The notes beneath the pieces were generated by a model that was not told where the DNA came from, did not search any database, and saw only the letters and a program-made list of their open reading frames with translations. The position numbers and the translations under genes were made by a program. This document shows positions 19,869-62,039 of a DNA stretch of 64,000 nucleotides, one piece after another; the first letter of the stretch is position 1; each line of letters begins with the position of its first letter. Origin of the DNA: Amorphochlora amoebiformis (Eukaryota > Cercozoa > Chlorarachniophyceae); contig BAAHQB010000445.1 of NCBI GenBank assembly GCA_054601695.1, positions 1 to 64,000 of the forward strand, written 5' to 3'.

Positions 19869-20910
19869 CATTTATATATATATATATATATATATTTATA
19901 ATTTGTGTATCTTTTTATGTATAGTCTACATATTGTACATACGAGTTTCTTCTTTACAATATTGACGCAATTGTATGAGTTTTGTTAATCTGTTTAAGGT
20001 TTTTTGGGTTCCTCGAAGGTCATTTGACATTCCTTACGTGCTGTTGATGTGCGATGGCATGTTTGAACCCTACACATTCTGGTACAGTACCGAATACAAT
20101 CATTCTAGCTTTTACCTTCTTATGTCAATCGACTCGAATTAGATTTCTTCACCTACATCACATAGCCACATTTATACTGCAGCACGCTTCGACATGTCAC
20201 CACACGTGACAACATGAAACGACACGTCAAACTTTTCACAACATACGTCACGACATGTCAACACACGTGACAACGTGAAAGGATGCGCCAACGTTTCACA
20301 ACATACGCCACGACATGTTACCACTCGTGCTGACTCGGTAAACGTTTCACAACATACGTCACGACATGTCACAACATGCAACGATGACGACATTTCATTA
20401 AAGGGATCATGTGACCACACCACATGTCACAACAAACGTGGCAATTTTTGGCGTGACATTTTCGTGATAGGAGAGACTTCCCGATCGAGCCCGAGGCGGC
20501 ATCGGCTGCAATCTTCCAGGAGTTCGAGGAGCAACTCCATCTAAGCGACGCCGCCACCACCATGGCCAGGAAGGCATTCAATCAAAACTCGCACGACAAC
20601 ATCTCCCTCATGGTCCTCAGATTATGGCCGGTAACAATCAACTAACAACTCTACTACTGATGCAAGGGTTTGCATAAAACACCTGCCGGGCTTCACCATG
20701 GTCTTTTTCTGGTTGTGGTGATCTCAGCTATGGTCTTTTTGTGGTTGTGGTTGATCATAGGTATCTCCTTCACGCCAGCCCAAGAATGTCTTCTCCGTCC
20801 AAGATTTAGATAAACTTCCGGTATTCATATGTCATAATTATACTACCATCCATACATATTATGTATATATCCACATATAATATATATATATATATGTATA
20901 TATATGTATA

Positions 20911-20941
<31 letters not shown>

Positions 20942-21520
20942 TATATGCATTATATATGTATGTATATTTGTTTCCAGGCCTAAATGAGGGTATATGGGAT
21001 TCCAAGCCATGTATCCCAAAGTCGGTCTGGTAGATTGTGAGATTGTGGGCGTATGTGATGCAATAGAAATGTATGCTTGTCGTCGACCATACTTGATATG
21101 ATCATCACCAAAGTGCTCGGGGCAGCCTCAAAGGGCTTTATCTACTTTATTCCTAAGGCCGCAGGTGGGTGAGATGCAGTAAAAACTGCGATAAAAAGCG
21201 ATGAGCGGCATCTTTCTAGGCTCTAGATCTATCACTCGCTTGCCAAACTGGGCTGGACTTCTAGCCATTGTTGAGGAGATTATTGAGTTGCGATGAGTCT
21301 TTTCCCTAGCTAAGACCTAAGTGAGAACAATGGGATCAGCGGCAATTGATCCCATTTAACATACATTTGACAAAGTAATCGATACTCTGCGGTGGGTAAA
21401 TTCCTGCTCTGCTCTCTTCGTGGGATCGCTAGCACAACTCTCATTTAAACACTTACTTGCCAACTAACTAACTCCATTCATATGTATGTATGGAAAACTG
21501 TGTGCTCAGTTTCAATAAAC

Positions 21521-21593
<73 letters not shown>

Positions 21594-21610
21594 AATATAA
21601 ATATAAATGA

Positions 21611-21642
<32 letters not shown>

Positions 21643-21739
21643 GTATGTATAACTTTTATTGGTGTATGTGTAATTACATGTATGTGTTTAATTATCATTG
21701 TCTGTTCATATATACATATATATATATACACATATATAC

Positions 21740-21775
<36 letters not shown>

Positions 21776-21810
21776 TATATATATATATATTTATATATAA
21801 ATAATGAATA

Positions 21811-21842
<32 letters not shown>

Positions 21843-22065
21843 TGAAGAGAACATGATAATTACACACATACATGTAATTACACGTACACGAATAAAAGTT
21901 AACTGAACATATATATATATATATATATATATATGTGCGTGTTTAAGTACATGTATTTACAAAGCAGAATGTGTTTCGTTGGTTATTTTTCAGATTAAGG
22001 ATTTGCCAAGCAGGATGACCGACGATAAAGGTAACACCATTGAAGGACCTGGGCCGTCACCCTAG
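14333..22065 (+). CDS. PP2C-family Ser/Thr protein phosphatase with a long Ser/Thr-rich N-terminal region
   Basis: Confident exons: about 14749-15883, 15945-16098, 16700-16852, 16960-17040, 17937-18010, 18696-18817, 19365-19437, 19511-19575, 19999-20081, 20471-20636 and 21994-22065. All join in phase. The PP2C motifs appear in order: [56 protein letters not shown] and SHDNISLMV. The metal-binding acidic residues (ED, DG, D of CDG, D of HDN) are all present, so an active Mg/Mn-dependent phosphatase is expected. The second Asp of the usual CDGLWD motif is Glu. The N-terminal exon encodes a long Ser/Thr/Lys-rich linker built on a hexamer repeat. An ATG at 14333 opens a 51-codon frame, but its splice into the 14749 exon is unresolved. 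If the last donor is not used, the protein stops at 20645. Confidence 0.85.
15355..15640 (+). repeat. In-frame TCCACA/TCATCC hexamer repeat inside the PP2C coding exon
   Basis: Tandem hexamers (TCCACA, TCATCC, TCCAAA) keep the frame and encode alternating Ser-Thr with Lys or Glu. The antisense strand is also open and gives an Asp/Val-rich frame, which I treat as a shadow. Confidence 0.85.
17106..17700. repeat. Intronic minisatellites in the PP2C gene
   Basis: From 17106 to about 17308 there are about thirteen nearly perfect copies of the 15-mer CCTAGTTATCTATTG. From about 17310 to 17700 a second family of about 45-60 bp follows, sharing TTGTTGCACCAATGCTGTAT and TACCACCTGGCCTGG. Both lie in the intron 17041-17936 and are not coding. 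Confidence 0.9.
19025..19215. repeat. Intronic minisatellite, unit about 50 bp
   Basis: About four diverged copies share AATACATGTATACAGCCATA and CAGTACGGCAA. It lies in the PP2C intron between the exons ending at 18817 and starting at 19365. Confidence 0.8.
20175..20375. repeat. Intronic repeat with CACGACATGTCA and TTTCACAACATACG
   Basis: Three to four diverged copies of a unit of about 60 bp, rich in CACGTG and ACATGT half-palindromes, in the PP2C intron before the exon at 20471. Confidence 0.75.
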
Positions 22066-22504
22066 TCATCAGCGTCTAGAGCGGGATGATATTAGTCTAG
22101 TCATCTAGGTCATATTCTAGACTGCCATCGTCTCGGTCCCACTGGATATTCTCTAGATTCTAGAAGATATAGAACTTAAATTGTACACGTATGATCATGC
22201 GCATGATCCTAGATAATCTAATTATAATCTGTGCTAATGATTACAAGATATAGTTCACATATATTACCGGTCTGACAGACTCTGATGTGATCGAAATCTA
22301 GGAAATACTAGAACTAGTAGAAATACTAGAAATAAAAATGCGATCTTGCAAATAATTGATATACTCTCTAGACTCTAGATATACGTTAGATATAACCGAT
22401 CTATAGAACATGTCTAGTCGCTGATCCGCTCTAGATAGACCAAGAGACATGCAGGCTAAAGATCTAAGATCTAGTGTAGATCTGGTAGCTACTGAGCAAA
22501 CAAA
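22066..22504. other. CTAG-rich island between convergent genes B and C
   Basis: About 18 CTAG tetranucleotides in 440 bp. It fills the space between the stop codon of the PP2C gene and that of the minus-strand gene C. No exon is visible. Confidence 0.85.
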
Positions 22505-22886
22505 CTAACTTGAGGGCTTGGTTTTCCATGGGACTTCCACGACGTTGATGACCTCATTGTCTTTAAATTCAGCGAGATTCAGCCTGTTCTCCTCTTCGAT
22601 AAAGTCTTGGGCTTGCTGGACGATATCGAGGGGCATGTAGCTCATAAACCGGGAGATCTCGTCGCGGGCGGTCGCTAGACGATTCAGGATGGTTTTCTGG
22701 ATCACATCCATCACATCCATCACATCATATACATCACATACATCACATGCATCACATACATCACATGCATCACATGCATCACATGCATCAAGATTTGGTA
22801 CACACTTTTTAATTGCATATGTTGTGTATACTGTTGTGTTGTACTGTGTCTAGTATATTGGGCCTATATACATTAGATATATATAT

Positions 22887-22944
<58 letters not shown>

Positions 22945-23204
22945 TATATATATATATATGTATATACAATATATAAATTTAGGTGTATACTGACCTCGAC
23001 TTGCTTGTCAAGGTTGCCTATGAGTGTTTCCTCCCCAGAGTAATCCGACAGGATGCTTCTTAAACTTTCAACCACCTATCGTTATGCATGCACATGCATC
23101 TCACATCATCATCCAACTACCATCCACGACGAGAGAAACACCTTCTGGTACGCATCTACGGCTTCATAGTAATTTTCCTGCGATGCGTACGTCGCCGCCT
23201 AGAT

Positions 23205-23241
<37 letters not shown>

Positions 23242-23523
23242 TATATGTATATACAAAATATATAAGAATTGTGAAATTGATATTCGTATTTTTTAGAGCG
23301 TCTGGTACCGAGTCCATGTTTTGCGGAAGTTCGTAGGCTTCGAGCATGTACTGGATGGCCAACTTCACGTCGGCCCTTGCGTAGTCTTTGTATGCGCCAG
23401 TCTTAATTAGATTGCTTTCCTGAAACAAATATATGTACATACATATTTATACATATATATATATATATATAATGTGATATTAAATATATATATATATATA
23501 TATATACATACATACATACATAC

Positions 23524-23561
<38 letters not shown>

Positions 23562-23627
23562 GTATACATATATATATATATATATATATATAATAATAAT
23601 ATATATAAATAATAATAATAATATATA

Positions 23628-23671
<44 letters not shown>

Positions 23672-23708
23672 TATGTGTAATTGTGCATGGTGTATATATG
23701 TGAAAATA

Positions 23709-23739
<31 letters not shown>

Positions 23740-23848
23740 GTATGCATATATATGTGTATATATGTGTGTATATGTGTATATTCATACACATAAATATGTA
23801 TTATAGATATATATATATATTATGTATAATATATATATATATATATAA

Positions 23849-23889
<41 letters not shown>

Positions 23890-23940
23890 AAAAATACATA
23901 TACTAAATCTATCTTTTTTTGCATATATATATATATTATA

Positions 23941-23978
<38 letters not shown>

Positions 23979-24020
23979 ACATATATATATGTAACAAATA
24001 CATACGTATATTATAATATC

Positions 24021-24068
<48 letters not shown>

Positions 24069-24131
24069 TACACCCAAAAAAATATGATACATCATATTTC
24101 ATATATCATATATATATATATATATATGTAT

Positions 24132-24180
<49 letters not shown>

Positions 24181-24189
24181 TACAAAAAT

Positions 24190-24235
<46 letters not shown>

Positions 24236-24309
24236 TATATATATAACATATATGTATATGTATATATATTTACTTAATGTATATACATTATATAATATAT
24301 GTACGTAGG

Positions 24310-24394
<85 letters not shown>

Positions 24395-25268
24395 ACATAC
24401 ATATATACACACATTATATGCTTGTAAAAACATTTACATGTGCATATATACTCGATGGTATGTATCGTTCATGTTTAGTGTGGCAGATGGGATGATACCT
24501 GTACTGTGGCTTCTTGTACCCGTAGAATGGGCAGGAGGATGGGCCTGAGGGGCTGTCGGTCTTTGGTTCCGTACTGCTTTTGTACATATCCAAAGTCAGC
24601 CGTCCTGGCGCCTCTTGAGGGCTTAGGGGCAATGAACTCGAGCCCCGATAAGGACCACATTCCCAACATCCCCATGGCGACTCCAAATTGCCTTCGGGAT
24701 TTGCGCGATGTGTCCTTCGATGTGTCACTCGATGCGTGGTTGGATGGACGTCTCGATGTGTGTGTCTCGGTAAGGCTCGATGCATGGGTGGATGAACGCG
24801 CCGATGTCCGTGTCGATGCGGTCGTCGAAGTCGTCCATGGCGTCGACCTAGTGAATTCATGTACTTGTACATATACATATACGTGCATGTTGATTCGCTC
24901 GCTGATGTTGGTCTGGTTATATTCTGGGCTGCTTTGGGATATATGTGTGGAATCTCCCCCCGATAAAGGTGTGATCGAGATTAGATTGAGGCTGGTTTGG
25001 GTTTCCAAGACCACAGATTGGGGTTGCGAGGTCTTAAATTGGGTTTTCGAGATCTTAGATTGGGTTTTCGAGACCTTGGATTGGGTTTGCAGTCGAGTGG
25101 CGTTTGGAAGCTGCTTGTGATCGCATGAAGGCCAGCCGACACTCGGGATGGTCGCAAGGCGAGTGAAATGCTTCTTTTACTCTCAAATGGAGACATCCCC
25201 ACCGTAACGACAAACATCCATACCACCAGGGCCCCAAACATAGAGAACCATACCCGCCGAGCAGCCAT
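22505..25268 (-). CDS. Predicted thylakoid-lumen protein with ER signal, Ser/Thr/Arg-rich region and twin-arginine signal
   Basis: Read on the minus strand, exons run 25268 to about 25110, about 24945-24499, 23419-23309, 23198-23142, 23075-22995 and 22696-22505. All downstream junctions are in phase 0. The N-terminus starts MAARRVWF, followed by a hydrophobic segment like a signal peptide. A Ser/Thr/Arg-rich stretch follows, then [18 protein letters not shown], a twin-arginine motif with a hydrophobic core and nearby Ala-Arg-Gly-Ala. The mature part, about 190 residues, is helix-rich and acidic at the end ([14 protein letters not shown]) and has no transmembrane helix. Known bipartite plastid targeting plus a Tat signal implies import across several membranes into the thylakoid lumen. 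I do not recognise the family; PsbQ-like or another lumenal helical protein is possible. The first splice (about 25110 to 24945) is tentative. Confidence 0.72.
22703..22792. repeat. CATCACATG/CATCACATA minisatellite in a gene C intron
   Basis: About ten copies of a 9-10 base unit lie directly beside the splice acceptor of the last exon on the minus strand. The acceptor ends GTGATCCAG, so the splice site is built into the repeat edge. Confidence 0.85.
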
Positions 25269-25384
25269 GGCCTTGCAAATATGCCGCTTTTTAATAATTG
25301 AATTATTAATTCGGTTGTGATTCATATCTCATTAAGAATATCTGGATATTCAGAGAGATATATCTGGATATAATCTTGGCCGAG
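25269..25384. promoter_or_regulatory. Short divergent promoter region between genes C and D
   Basis: Only 116 bp separate the two predicted start codons. The spacer contains ATTCAATTATTAAAAAG-type AT-rich sequence and inverted ATATCTGGATAT and AATATCTGGATATTC elements at about 25338-25370. Those elements are candidates for a shared regulatory site. Transcription start sites cannot be seen. Confidence 0.4.
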
Positions 25385-35493
<10,109 letters not shown>

Positions 35494-35725
35494 TTTATTT
35501 CTCCGAACAAGACTACTTTTCAAGGCTATATTCTAGATATTGACTAGATTCAAGCGCTATCATGGATTATTGGCCACTTAGTCCGCTGATGTGATCTCGC
35601 TAGCTGTACTTAGTGTCTGCAGGCCAGTTGATTTATTTTACTCTAGATACTAGACATAATCTGGACAATCTACTGTATAATCGCTACCGATTATCGAAAC
35701 TTATAGATACATATTATATACGTAC

Positions 35726-35756
<31 letters not shown>

Positions 35757-36150
35757 AAATGTAGGCTGAGATACATATGTAATCTAAGTAATGTTACTTG
35801 TTATATCTGGTATTATACCATGATACCACTTTATATACTAGTATATACTATTGTGCGTCTAGACAATATAGTATAGTAGTATATACATACTGTACATAGC
35901 CTGACTGGGATGAATGCCACTAGTACTAGTAACAACCTAGACAACCTAGACAACCATCATCAGCCGATAACTAGTATACTGATTATTGTAACATCTAGAC
36001 ATTATTATTAGTAGAATACTATTGTACGCAGCCGTATATCAATTATCTTAATTATCTAGATTACTGTCTAGACTCACGACAACTTCGCGTCTGTAATATT
36101 ATCACTCCAAACAGTTGATAACGGGCTGATGTCAAATTCTATACCAATGC
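35494..36150. other. CTAG-rich island between convergent genes D and E
   Basis: About 18 CTAG tetranucleotides in about 650 bp, interrupted by a short TA array at 35725-35757. It begins just after the gene D stop codon and ends close to the gene E stop codon at 36239. Confidence 0.8.
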
Positions 36151-36238
36151 AATGTCATCATCAGAATACTACAGCTACAGCGTATTTACTCAATACACTA
36201 CATACAGTCTAGCCAATGCACAATTTCGTTCACTCAAT

Positions 36239-40256
<4,018 letters not shown>

Positions 40257-40449
40257 GGTGAGAGATTTCTGGATTTTGATATCTTCGATTCTAAAAGAGC
40301 ATGAGGCTCTTCAGGAGACTTGATAAATTTAGGGCTTTTTTACGCAAATAATCCTTGCAATTTGCAACAACGAAAAGAAAAGCATGACTCAACCACACAG
40401 TGTCACCATGAATCGACCCACAACAACGTGGCGTACAACTCATCGCTGA
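40257..40449. promoter_or_regulatory. Divergent spacer between two RBR ligase genes
   Basis: Only 193 bp separate the predicted start codons of genes E and F. The spacer is non-repetitive and contains an AT-rich patch (TTGATAAATTTAGGGC) near 40320. A shared bidirectional promoter is inferred from distance alone. Confidence 0.4.
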
Positions 40450-44124
<3,675 letters not shown>

Positions 44125-45050
44125 GCTTGTATTTAACCTTTCGCGGGCACCGTAGTTTAAGTAATAATGAAATTTGACGCAACTGTCTAGAATGTGAACT
44201 TCAAAAGCTGTGTTCTGAAATCAAAGTAATCAATGCTAATCTGGCATACCATCATATTGAATTCCAATATCTATATAGGAACTAAGGGAACATCCTCTAA
44301 TTAACCTAACTTGGCATGTTGCCATTAATGATATTTCAGCTTATACTAGTTAATACTATAATAGTAGGCTTAGTAGGCTAATGATAGCCAGCATCAAGTA
44401 ACCGTTAGTGGAGTAAACTAAATCAGGAAAGTCTGAGGTTGTATTGCTTACCTTTGTGACATGATGATATCTAGGATCTAGACGATACCTAAATGGCTAG
44501 GATCTCTAGACTCATATCATGATAGTGATCGATCTAGTCTTTAGAGTCAGATGATTTGTACCTGCGGTCATGATCATGATTTAAGTAATCTAGGTAATTT
44601 ACCCCACGATGCCTACCGTTCAATGTAGTGCTAGACATATGAGGCTCGTGGTAGAATCTCTAGAATCTAGAGAATATCTAGAATATGCTCTAGATCTAGC
44701 GAATCAATATAGCTAGTACTAGGCTGTAAAAAAGATCTAGAAGATATGGACTAAGTTATCTAGATTTTTGAGATTATCTAGATGAAATATCTGTACTTCC
44801 GTTTCGCAACTAGTGGTGAGAAACAACTTACTTTATACACTCTCTGCAACAGCGCTACCGATAGTAGTAGTAATATCAGACCTATCCAAGACCTCCAATC
44901 TACACCTCCATGCGCTTCTCTAGCTTCTACTAACGCCTTTACCCAGGGTTTTAGGATCAGAGTATTTTTCCTATTATCTAACTACTCTGGTACTAGGCCT
45001 AGGCCGACTGCCAGACTATTAATATTATGCTCACCTCCTACCTAAAGATA
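44125..45050. other. CTAG-rich island downstream of gene F
   Basis: More than 22 CTAG tetranucleotides, concentrated at 44460-45010. An 87-codon open frame at 44782 lies inside it. That frame has no domain, no splice support and island-like composition, so I do not call it. Confidence 0.82.
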
Positions 45051-45068
45051 TATAGCTGTATACATATC

Positions 45069-45118
<50 letters not shown>

Positions 45119-45157
45119 GTATATAATTACATGCTGTATACATGATTATATACAGTA

Positions 45158-45216
<59 letters not shown>

Positions 45217-45423
45217 ATATATATACATAAACATATACATAAATATATTATATATATATATATTTTATATATATAATATTATATATATATATATTTACAT
45301 ATATATATATATATGTTAAATATATGTTTGTACAGCTATTTATCTAGTTTTTCGGTCGTGGAGGTATTTTGAAGCCTCCAAATTACATTAGATATCACTG
45401 ACCAAGAGCAGCCATCATAGCTA

Positions 45424-55779
<10,356 letters not shown>

Positions 55780-56256
55780 AATTTAGTACTTTTGTGTAAT
55801 CTATACTATTTTCGACATCAAATAATACCTTAAAATATACAAACACCAAAAACCTAAAATTGGGTGTAAAATCTATTTTGAGATTATTACAACATCGAAT
55901 ACGCTAATCAATTGAACAAGTATAAGCCATTTCAGGTGAAGTTTAGTTCGATTCATCTAGTATGAAGTTTTGAATTTGAGACCGAGTGAGGGTTAAAATT
56001 CGAGATCTTAAAATCCTCACGTGCAGGCTATGATGCATTATGATTGCGGTTTGTATTAAGATATGGTTGTTAAATAGGGTGAGAGTAGGACCATCTGTTG
56101 CATTGATAAGAAACCTAATTTATTGGGGTATTTCGCATACACTTGAGTCATGTTTGTTGTGGAGAAGGTAAAGAACTGGATAAGAGTAACAAACGGGCGC
56201 GAAATCGAAGCTTGCAGAACTATGAAGGTCGCCATCAGAACGCCATCAGAACGCAT

Positions 56257-56321
<65 letters not shown>

Positions 56322-56510
56322 TATCATATAATATGCATATGTATGCATATATATTGATAATCACAAATATATCAAATATGTATATATATATATGTATATT
56401 ATTACATATGTACATATATTTACATATTCAAAAGTATTTTCATATGTTTACAAATGTATATATATGTATTATTGTTTATTGTACTGTGCGAAAGACTTCA
56501 AAAAATATTA

Positions 56511-56551
<41 letters not shown>

Positions 56552-56617
56552 TCACATAATACGTTGTACACACCTTCACAAGTATCAACATTATTTATAT
56601 CAGGTGTAAAAGTTGCT
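55780..56617. other. Spacer between genes G and H
   Basis: AT-rich, non-repetitive DNA to about 56255, then TA arrays at 56262-56320 and 56512-56550. Unlike other 3' regions here it has only one CTAG. A short open stretch at 56150-56255 could be a 5' non-coding or coding exon of H, but it does not match the phase of the next exon. Confidence 0.5.
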
Positions 56618-57647
56618 ATGGTGATTCAAGTCGGTCCTATACCAAACTTCGTGAGCGAAGGACCCCTTTTAGCTTGGGTTACCAACGAGAGAAGGAAAAT
56701 CCTAGATCAGCTCAGAAGGGTATTGCACCTCGAAGAGCTGGAAACCGAGCTGGAAACCAAGCTAGGTGTCGAAACACAAAAACCAGAAATTCTATTTCCA
56801 AATGTGATAACCGAAACTTATGATACCTGGACTCGCGTGAAGAACGACGAAAAACAACAATTGAAACATGACGAATGGACACTCAACTTTAAGTTTGAGA
56901 AGGAGAACTATTTTAAGCAAGACGAAGAGATTCAGGATTGCGCTCGTTGTGAGACACTTATTAACTACTGTACGTCCATTGTCAGACGCCAAGAAATCAA
57001 ATTCGGTAAAGTAGAAACGCAGAAAGGTTGTATCAAGTGCATGTTCACGACCTTCGCCACGGAGATTCCAAAGGTTCTCCAAGTTCGGACTCTAATTCTC
57101 GACGATTTCAAGCAGCTTGTCAATGATGGAAAGATCAAGTGCATGCCTACGGTGTCCATCGTTCATCACTGCAATCCCAGGCCTCCCACCAACATCCGAA
57201 TCTTCTCGAAACCCCGCTCTATGGACGTTATCATCGTCGCCGATTACCCTGCTGCAGTTTTCATGATCAACAAGCTGCTTGAGCGAGACGACTGGAAGAC
57301 TGAGCTCTTTCAAATCCTGCGCATTCAGGCCTTTCCGATGCACTCCAACATAATCCAAATCGACAAGCTTAGACAAACGGGGGACTGCATGCCCACGCTC
57401 AAGGATCTGATAGCGGTATTCCATCGGTTTCATAAGGGATTATCGTCTCATCTGGTCGCAAATATTCTGGCACTGATACTCGAGTATTGGGCATTTGACG
57501 TCATGCCTCCAGGACATCCAGTTAAGTCTTCAGATCCCATTGTGGTAGCAAAATCATCGCTAATCCCTGTGTCTTCTCGTTCGTATCTACATGTATACTA
57601 TAATATCAGTGTTTCCGTATATGTACGTATATATAAAAATATATATT

Positions 57648-57701
<54 letters not shown>

Positions 57702-57891
57702 GCATATATATATATATATATATTTATTTATATATATAATTATATATATATATGTATATATTGTATTTTTAGCTGGATATCTATATACACGTAGGTTAGA
57801 TATTATTTACATACTCTCTCTCACACACACAAGCACACACACATATATACGAATATATACGTATGTATATATATATATATATATGTATGTG

Positions 57892-57963
<72 letters not shown>

Positions 57964-58064
57964 ATATATTTCAGACGTTTCAACTTAGACAGAAAAATAT
58001 GGGCTTAGTTTGTGCAAAACTCTGGTTCGAAAACAAGTACAAACTTGTAGATCAAATGAACTAG
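56618..58064 (+). CDS. Unrecognised protein of about 354 residues with Cys pairs
   Basis: The main exon opens after an acceptor at 56603. The first ATG in it, at 56618, starts [15 protein letters not shown], and the exon runs to a GT at 57593. A second exon, 57975-58064, adds 29 residues and TAG in phase. The protein is Glu/Lys-rich early ([11 protein letters not shown]), with a Cys-containing middle ([17 protein letters not shown]) that may bind metal. A mixed alpha/beta part follows with [17 protein letters not shown] recognise no family. The 5' end may include an exon upstream of 56604, because the frame stays open before the ATG. Confidence 0.6.
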
Positions 58065-58311
58065 ATTCCGTGAAATTCTATGTCAGTTATGAGAAAAATA
58101 TGCCAATGCCTTGTACCGTGCGTCCGGGCGCCGTGTATGTTCCGATATCCTGGTTTCCTTGACTGCTTGCGTGGGTGAAGTCAAACCACCCCCATACAAC
58201 TCGATCATACATCAAATGTGATCGGTGTGGGGTCTCTCATGCGTCAACGATATATACATATATATGTATATATGTATATATATATATATATTCATATATG
58301 AATATGTATAC

Positions 58312-58354
<43 letters not shown>

Positions 58355-58439
58355 AACAAATATGATGCGGTTGTGTATTACATTTGTATTTTTTTTTGCA
58401 TTTGTGTAATCTGAAAATCTATATATGATATGCTAACAG

Positions 58440-59466
58440 GCCACAGAGGAGACCCCAGCTAAGGTCGAGGAAAAGATGGTAATATTACTACTCATCTGTT
58501 ATTCTCTCTCTGAATGGTTCTAATTTTCCATCCTTAAATCTTGTCTAGCTCCTCATCCCTACTTACGTAGCTACACATTTGTTTCGTTGCAGAGTATCCT
58601 TCAAGCAGTTAAGGAAGGCTCCCTGGAACTAATCCAAGCTCTAATCACTGAACCCGAACACCACTCCGCAAACATCGATCGAGTTGTAGACAAACAAGGT
58701 GACACCAATGAATACATCTGCCTATTTGAATGTCATGATCTCTCGGATGCTTTTCTAATAGGCAGGACACTTCTCCACACGGCATGTGAGTTCAACCAAC
58801 CCCATGTCGCGCGACTACTACTCGACTCGAAGGCTACAATTAATGCTAGCGATGAACACGGTAAATTATAACCACCTATTTCGCAACGACTTTTAACCGA
58901 TGCTATCTATCGAGAAGAAGCGTGAAATTCGAGTAGTATTTACAAATCTGACATCAACCCCTACTTAAAGAAGAGGAGTTCTTCTCATTCTACCCTTGTA
59001 CCTCCCTCACGTATCCTGATTTCCTACCCCCCTAAAGTATCCTCCTCCTCTGCCCTCATCAATTTTCCTTCTCTTGCAACCATACCATCCTCAAGTATCC
59101 TTCTCCTTTACCTTCCCTCAAATATCCTTCTCCTTCTACCCAACAATCCTATTTATTATCTATTCTCCCGCCGTTCTCTATGTGCGGGCTTGCAAATTAT
59201 ATTATATATTTTGCGTTTATACCAGATATGTGTATTTTTTTAGGTATTGAAATTTAATTTATATTTGCAAATGCACATGTATATTTATATATATATGTAT
59301 GTATATGTATATATATATATATATGTATATGTTGTATATGTTCACGTATTATAAAGTATATATGCAAATAGACATATATATATATATATATGTTGTATAT
59401 GTTCTCGTATAATAAAGTATATATATATATATATATGATATATATAGTACATATGCATATACGTAT

Positions 59467-59513
<47 letters not shown>

Positions 59514-59552
59514 CATGTTGTAGTTGTTTATGTATAATAAAGCATAGGTGTA

Positions 59553-59631
<79 letters not shown>

Positions 59632-59660
59632 TATAGTACATATGCATATATGTATACACA

Positions 59661-59703
<43 letters not shown>

Positions 59704-60206
59704 AGATGTACAAGCATACTAATGTGTACTCATACGCACATAAACATTCCACAGAATATTACACTGACAAACTCACAAATATTTCATATATATACATATA
59801 AAATGTAGATATATACATAGATACATATATACATATACATATTCATATATATATATACATATGTATATATATATATGTATATATATATATGTATATAATT
59901 TTTATATAAATGTATATATTATATATATATAAAAAATATATATAATATAATATAAATATATATTAATATATATATATATATATACTATATATATATATTG
60001 ATATGTGTTTGATTGTGTATATGTGTTTTAGTGTATGTACATATAAAAATTATATATTATTATATATAATTTAATATATATATATATATATACTATGATA
60101 TATATATATATATTCAAGTATAGGTATATATGTAATATGTAATACATGTACTTCGAAATACATATATATATATTGTCTATACATATATATTTATATATAT
60201 ATCTGT

Positions 60207-60260
<54 letters not shown>

Positions 60261-60448
60261 GTGTTTGTATGTTAATATTCATAAATATATGACAGCCTAT
60301 ATATACACATATACAAGAGTATGTAAGTGTAAAAATATATCTGCATTATATATATATATATGTGTGTGTGTGTATGTATATATATATATTGATATATATA
60401 TATATATATTGTATGTATATGTATGTATGTATATATGCATACATACAT

Positions 60449-60488
<40 letters not shown>

Positions 60489-60515
60489 GTATCATGTTTT
60501 TATCTTACATATATA

Positions 60516-60546
<31 letters not shown>

Positions 60547-60911
60547 GTATATATGTATACAATATGTACCCTTAAACAAATACACACGTATATATATATA
60601 TCTATATATATATATATATGGATATAAATACAATATATATATATATATATATATACTTATATATATATTTATCTATATAAACATGCACATACAAAAAGAT
60701 ACACACACATATAAAATATTAATATCGAAATATCATCATAGGTTTTGTGTGTGTACATAAACGTACACACAAACGTAGATGTGCATATGTAAATAAGTAT
60801 GCTTCTCAAAATTTACCATAATTTGTATTTTTATTACACATGTAACAAACATATATCGTTATTCTACATATGTAAATATATAATATATATATATATATAA
60901 CTATATAAATA

Positions 60912-60951
<40 letters not shown>

Positions 60952-61090
60952 TGTCATATGTTTTTATTTATATATCTATAAATGTATATATATATATATA
61001 TATAAATATATCGTATGTATAAATATATATAGGTATATATATATTATAATATATAAACATAATAATATTATATAAATATATGTATTTATA

Positions 61091-61163
<73 letters not shown>

Positions 61164-61273
61164 AACATACTTAATGTTTATACTATGAATGTTACCAAAT
61201 TTATCAGACATTGTGTAAATATATGTATATATATCTACATCTACATATACATAAATATATGTTCATATGTTCT

Positions 61274-61315
<42 letters not shown>

Positions 61316-61332
61316 TAGATATATAAATATAT

Positions 61333-61380
<48 letters not shown>

Positions 61381-61420
61381 GATATATTTGAAATACACGA
61401 AGTGGTCATATATACATATA

Positions 61421-61465
<45 letters not shown>

Positions 61466-61499
61466 ATATATATATATATATAGATATAGATATGTATAA

Positions 61500-61542
<43 letters not shown>

Positions 61543-62006
61543 ATAAATTTATATATATATCTGTGGATATGTATGTATTAATATAGATTTGTATTTATGC
61601 ATGTATGTTTATATATTGTGTTTATACTATCAATGTTTTGAAACTGAAGACATGTATTGATGTCAAAAACTAGCGGGTAAGCTTTGATAGTCCCAATCTC
61701 TGTTCTCTCCATGTACTCATTTCCCTGCTTCCCAGATAGTCCACTAACGCTAACCCTAACAGAATCCTAACCCTAAGCCTACCACATATCCATTCATAAC
61801 TACCTCTTTTGCTCTCAATACAAATTCCGATGATCGTTACATATTTAATATATAAATATATTCATAAATATTTATTTTATGTTGTATGTATATACATATA
61901 TACATAAATATACATATATTTATATGTACATATGAACATATATATATATATATATTTATCCGCATACATATATACATACATATATATATACATATGTGTG
62001 TGTATG

Positions 62007-62039
<33 letters not shown>

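Noticed and set aside
44782-45045. 87-codon open frame in the CTAG-rich island
   Set aside because: No recognisable domain, no splice or phase link to gene G, and composition matching the surrounding non-coding island.
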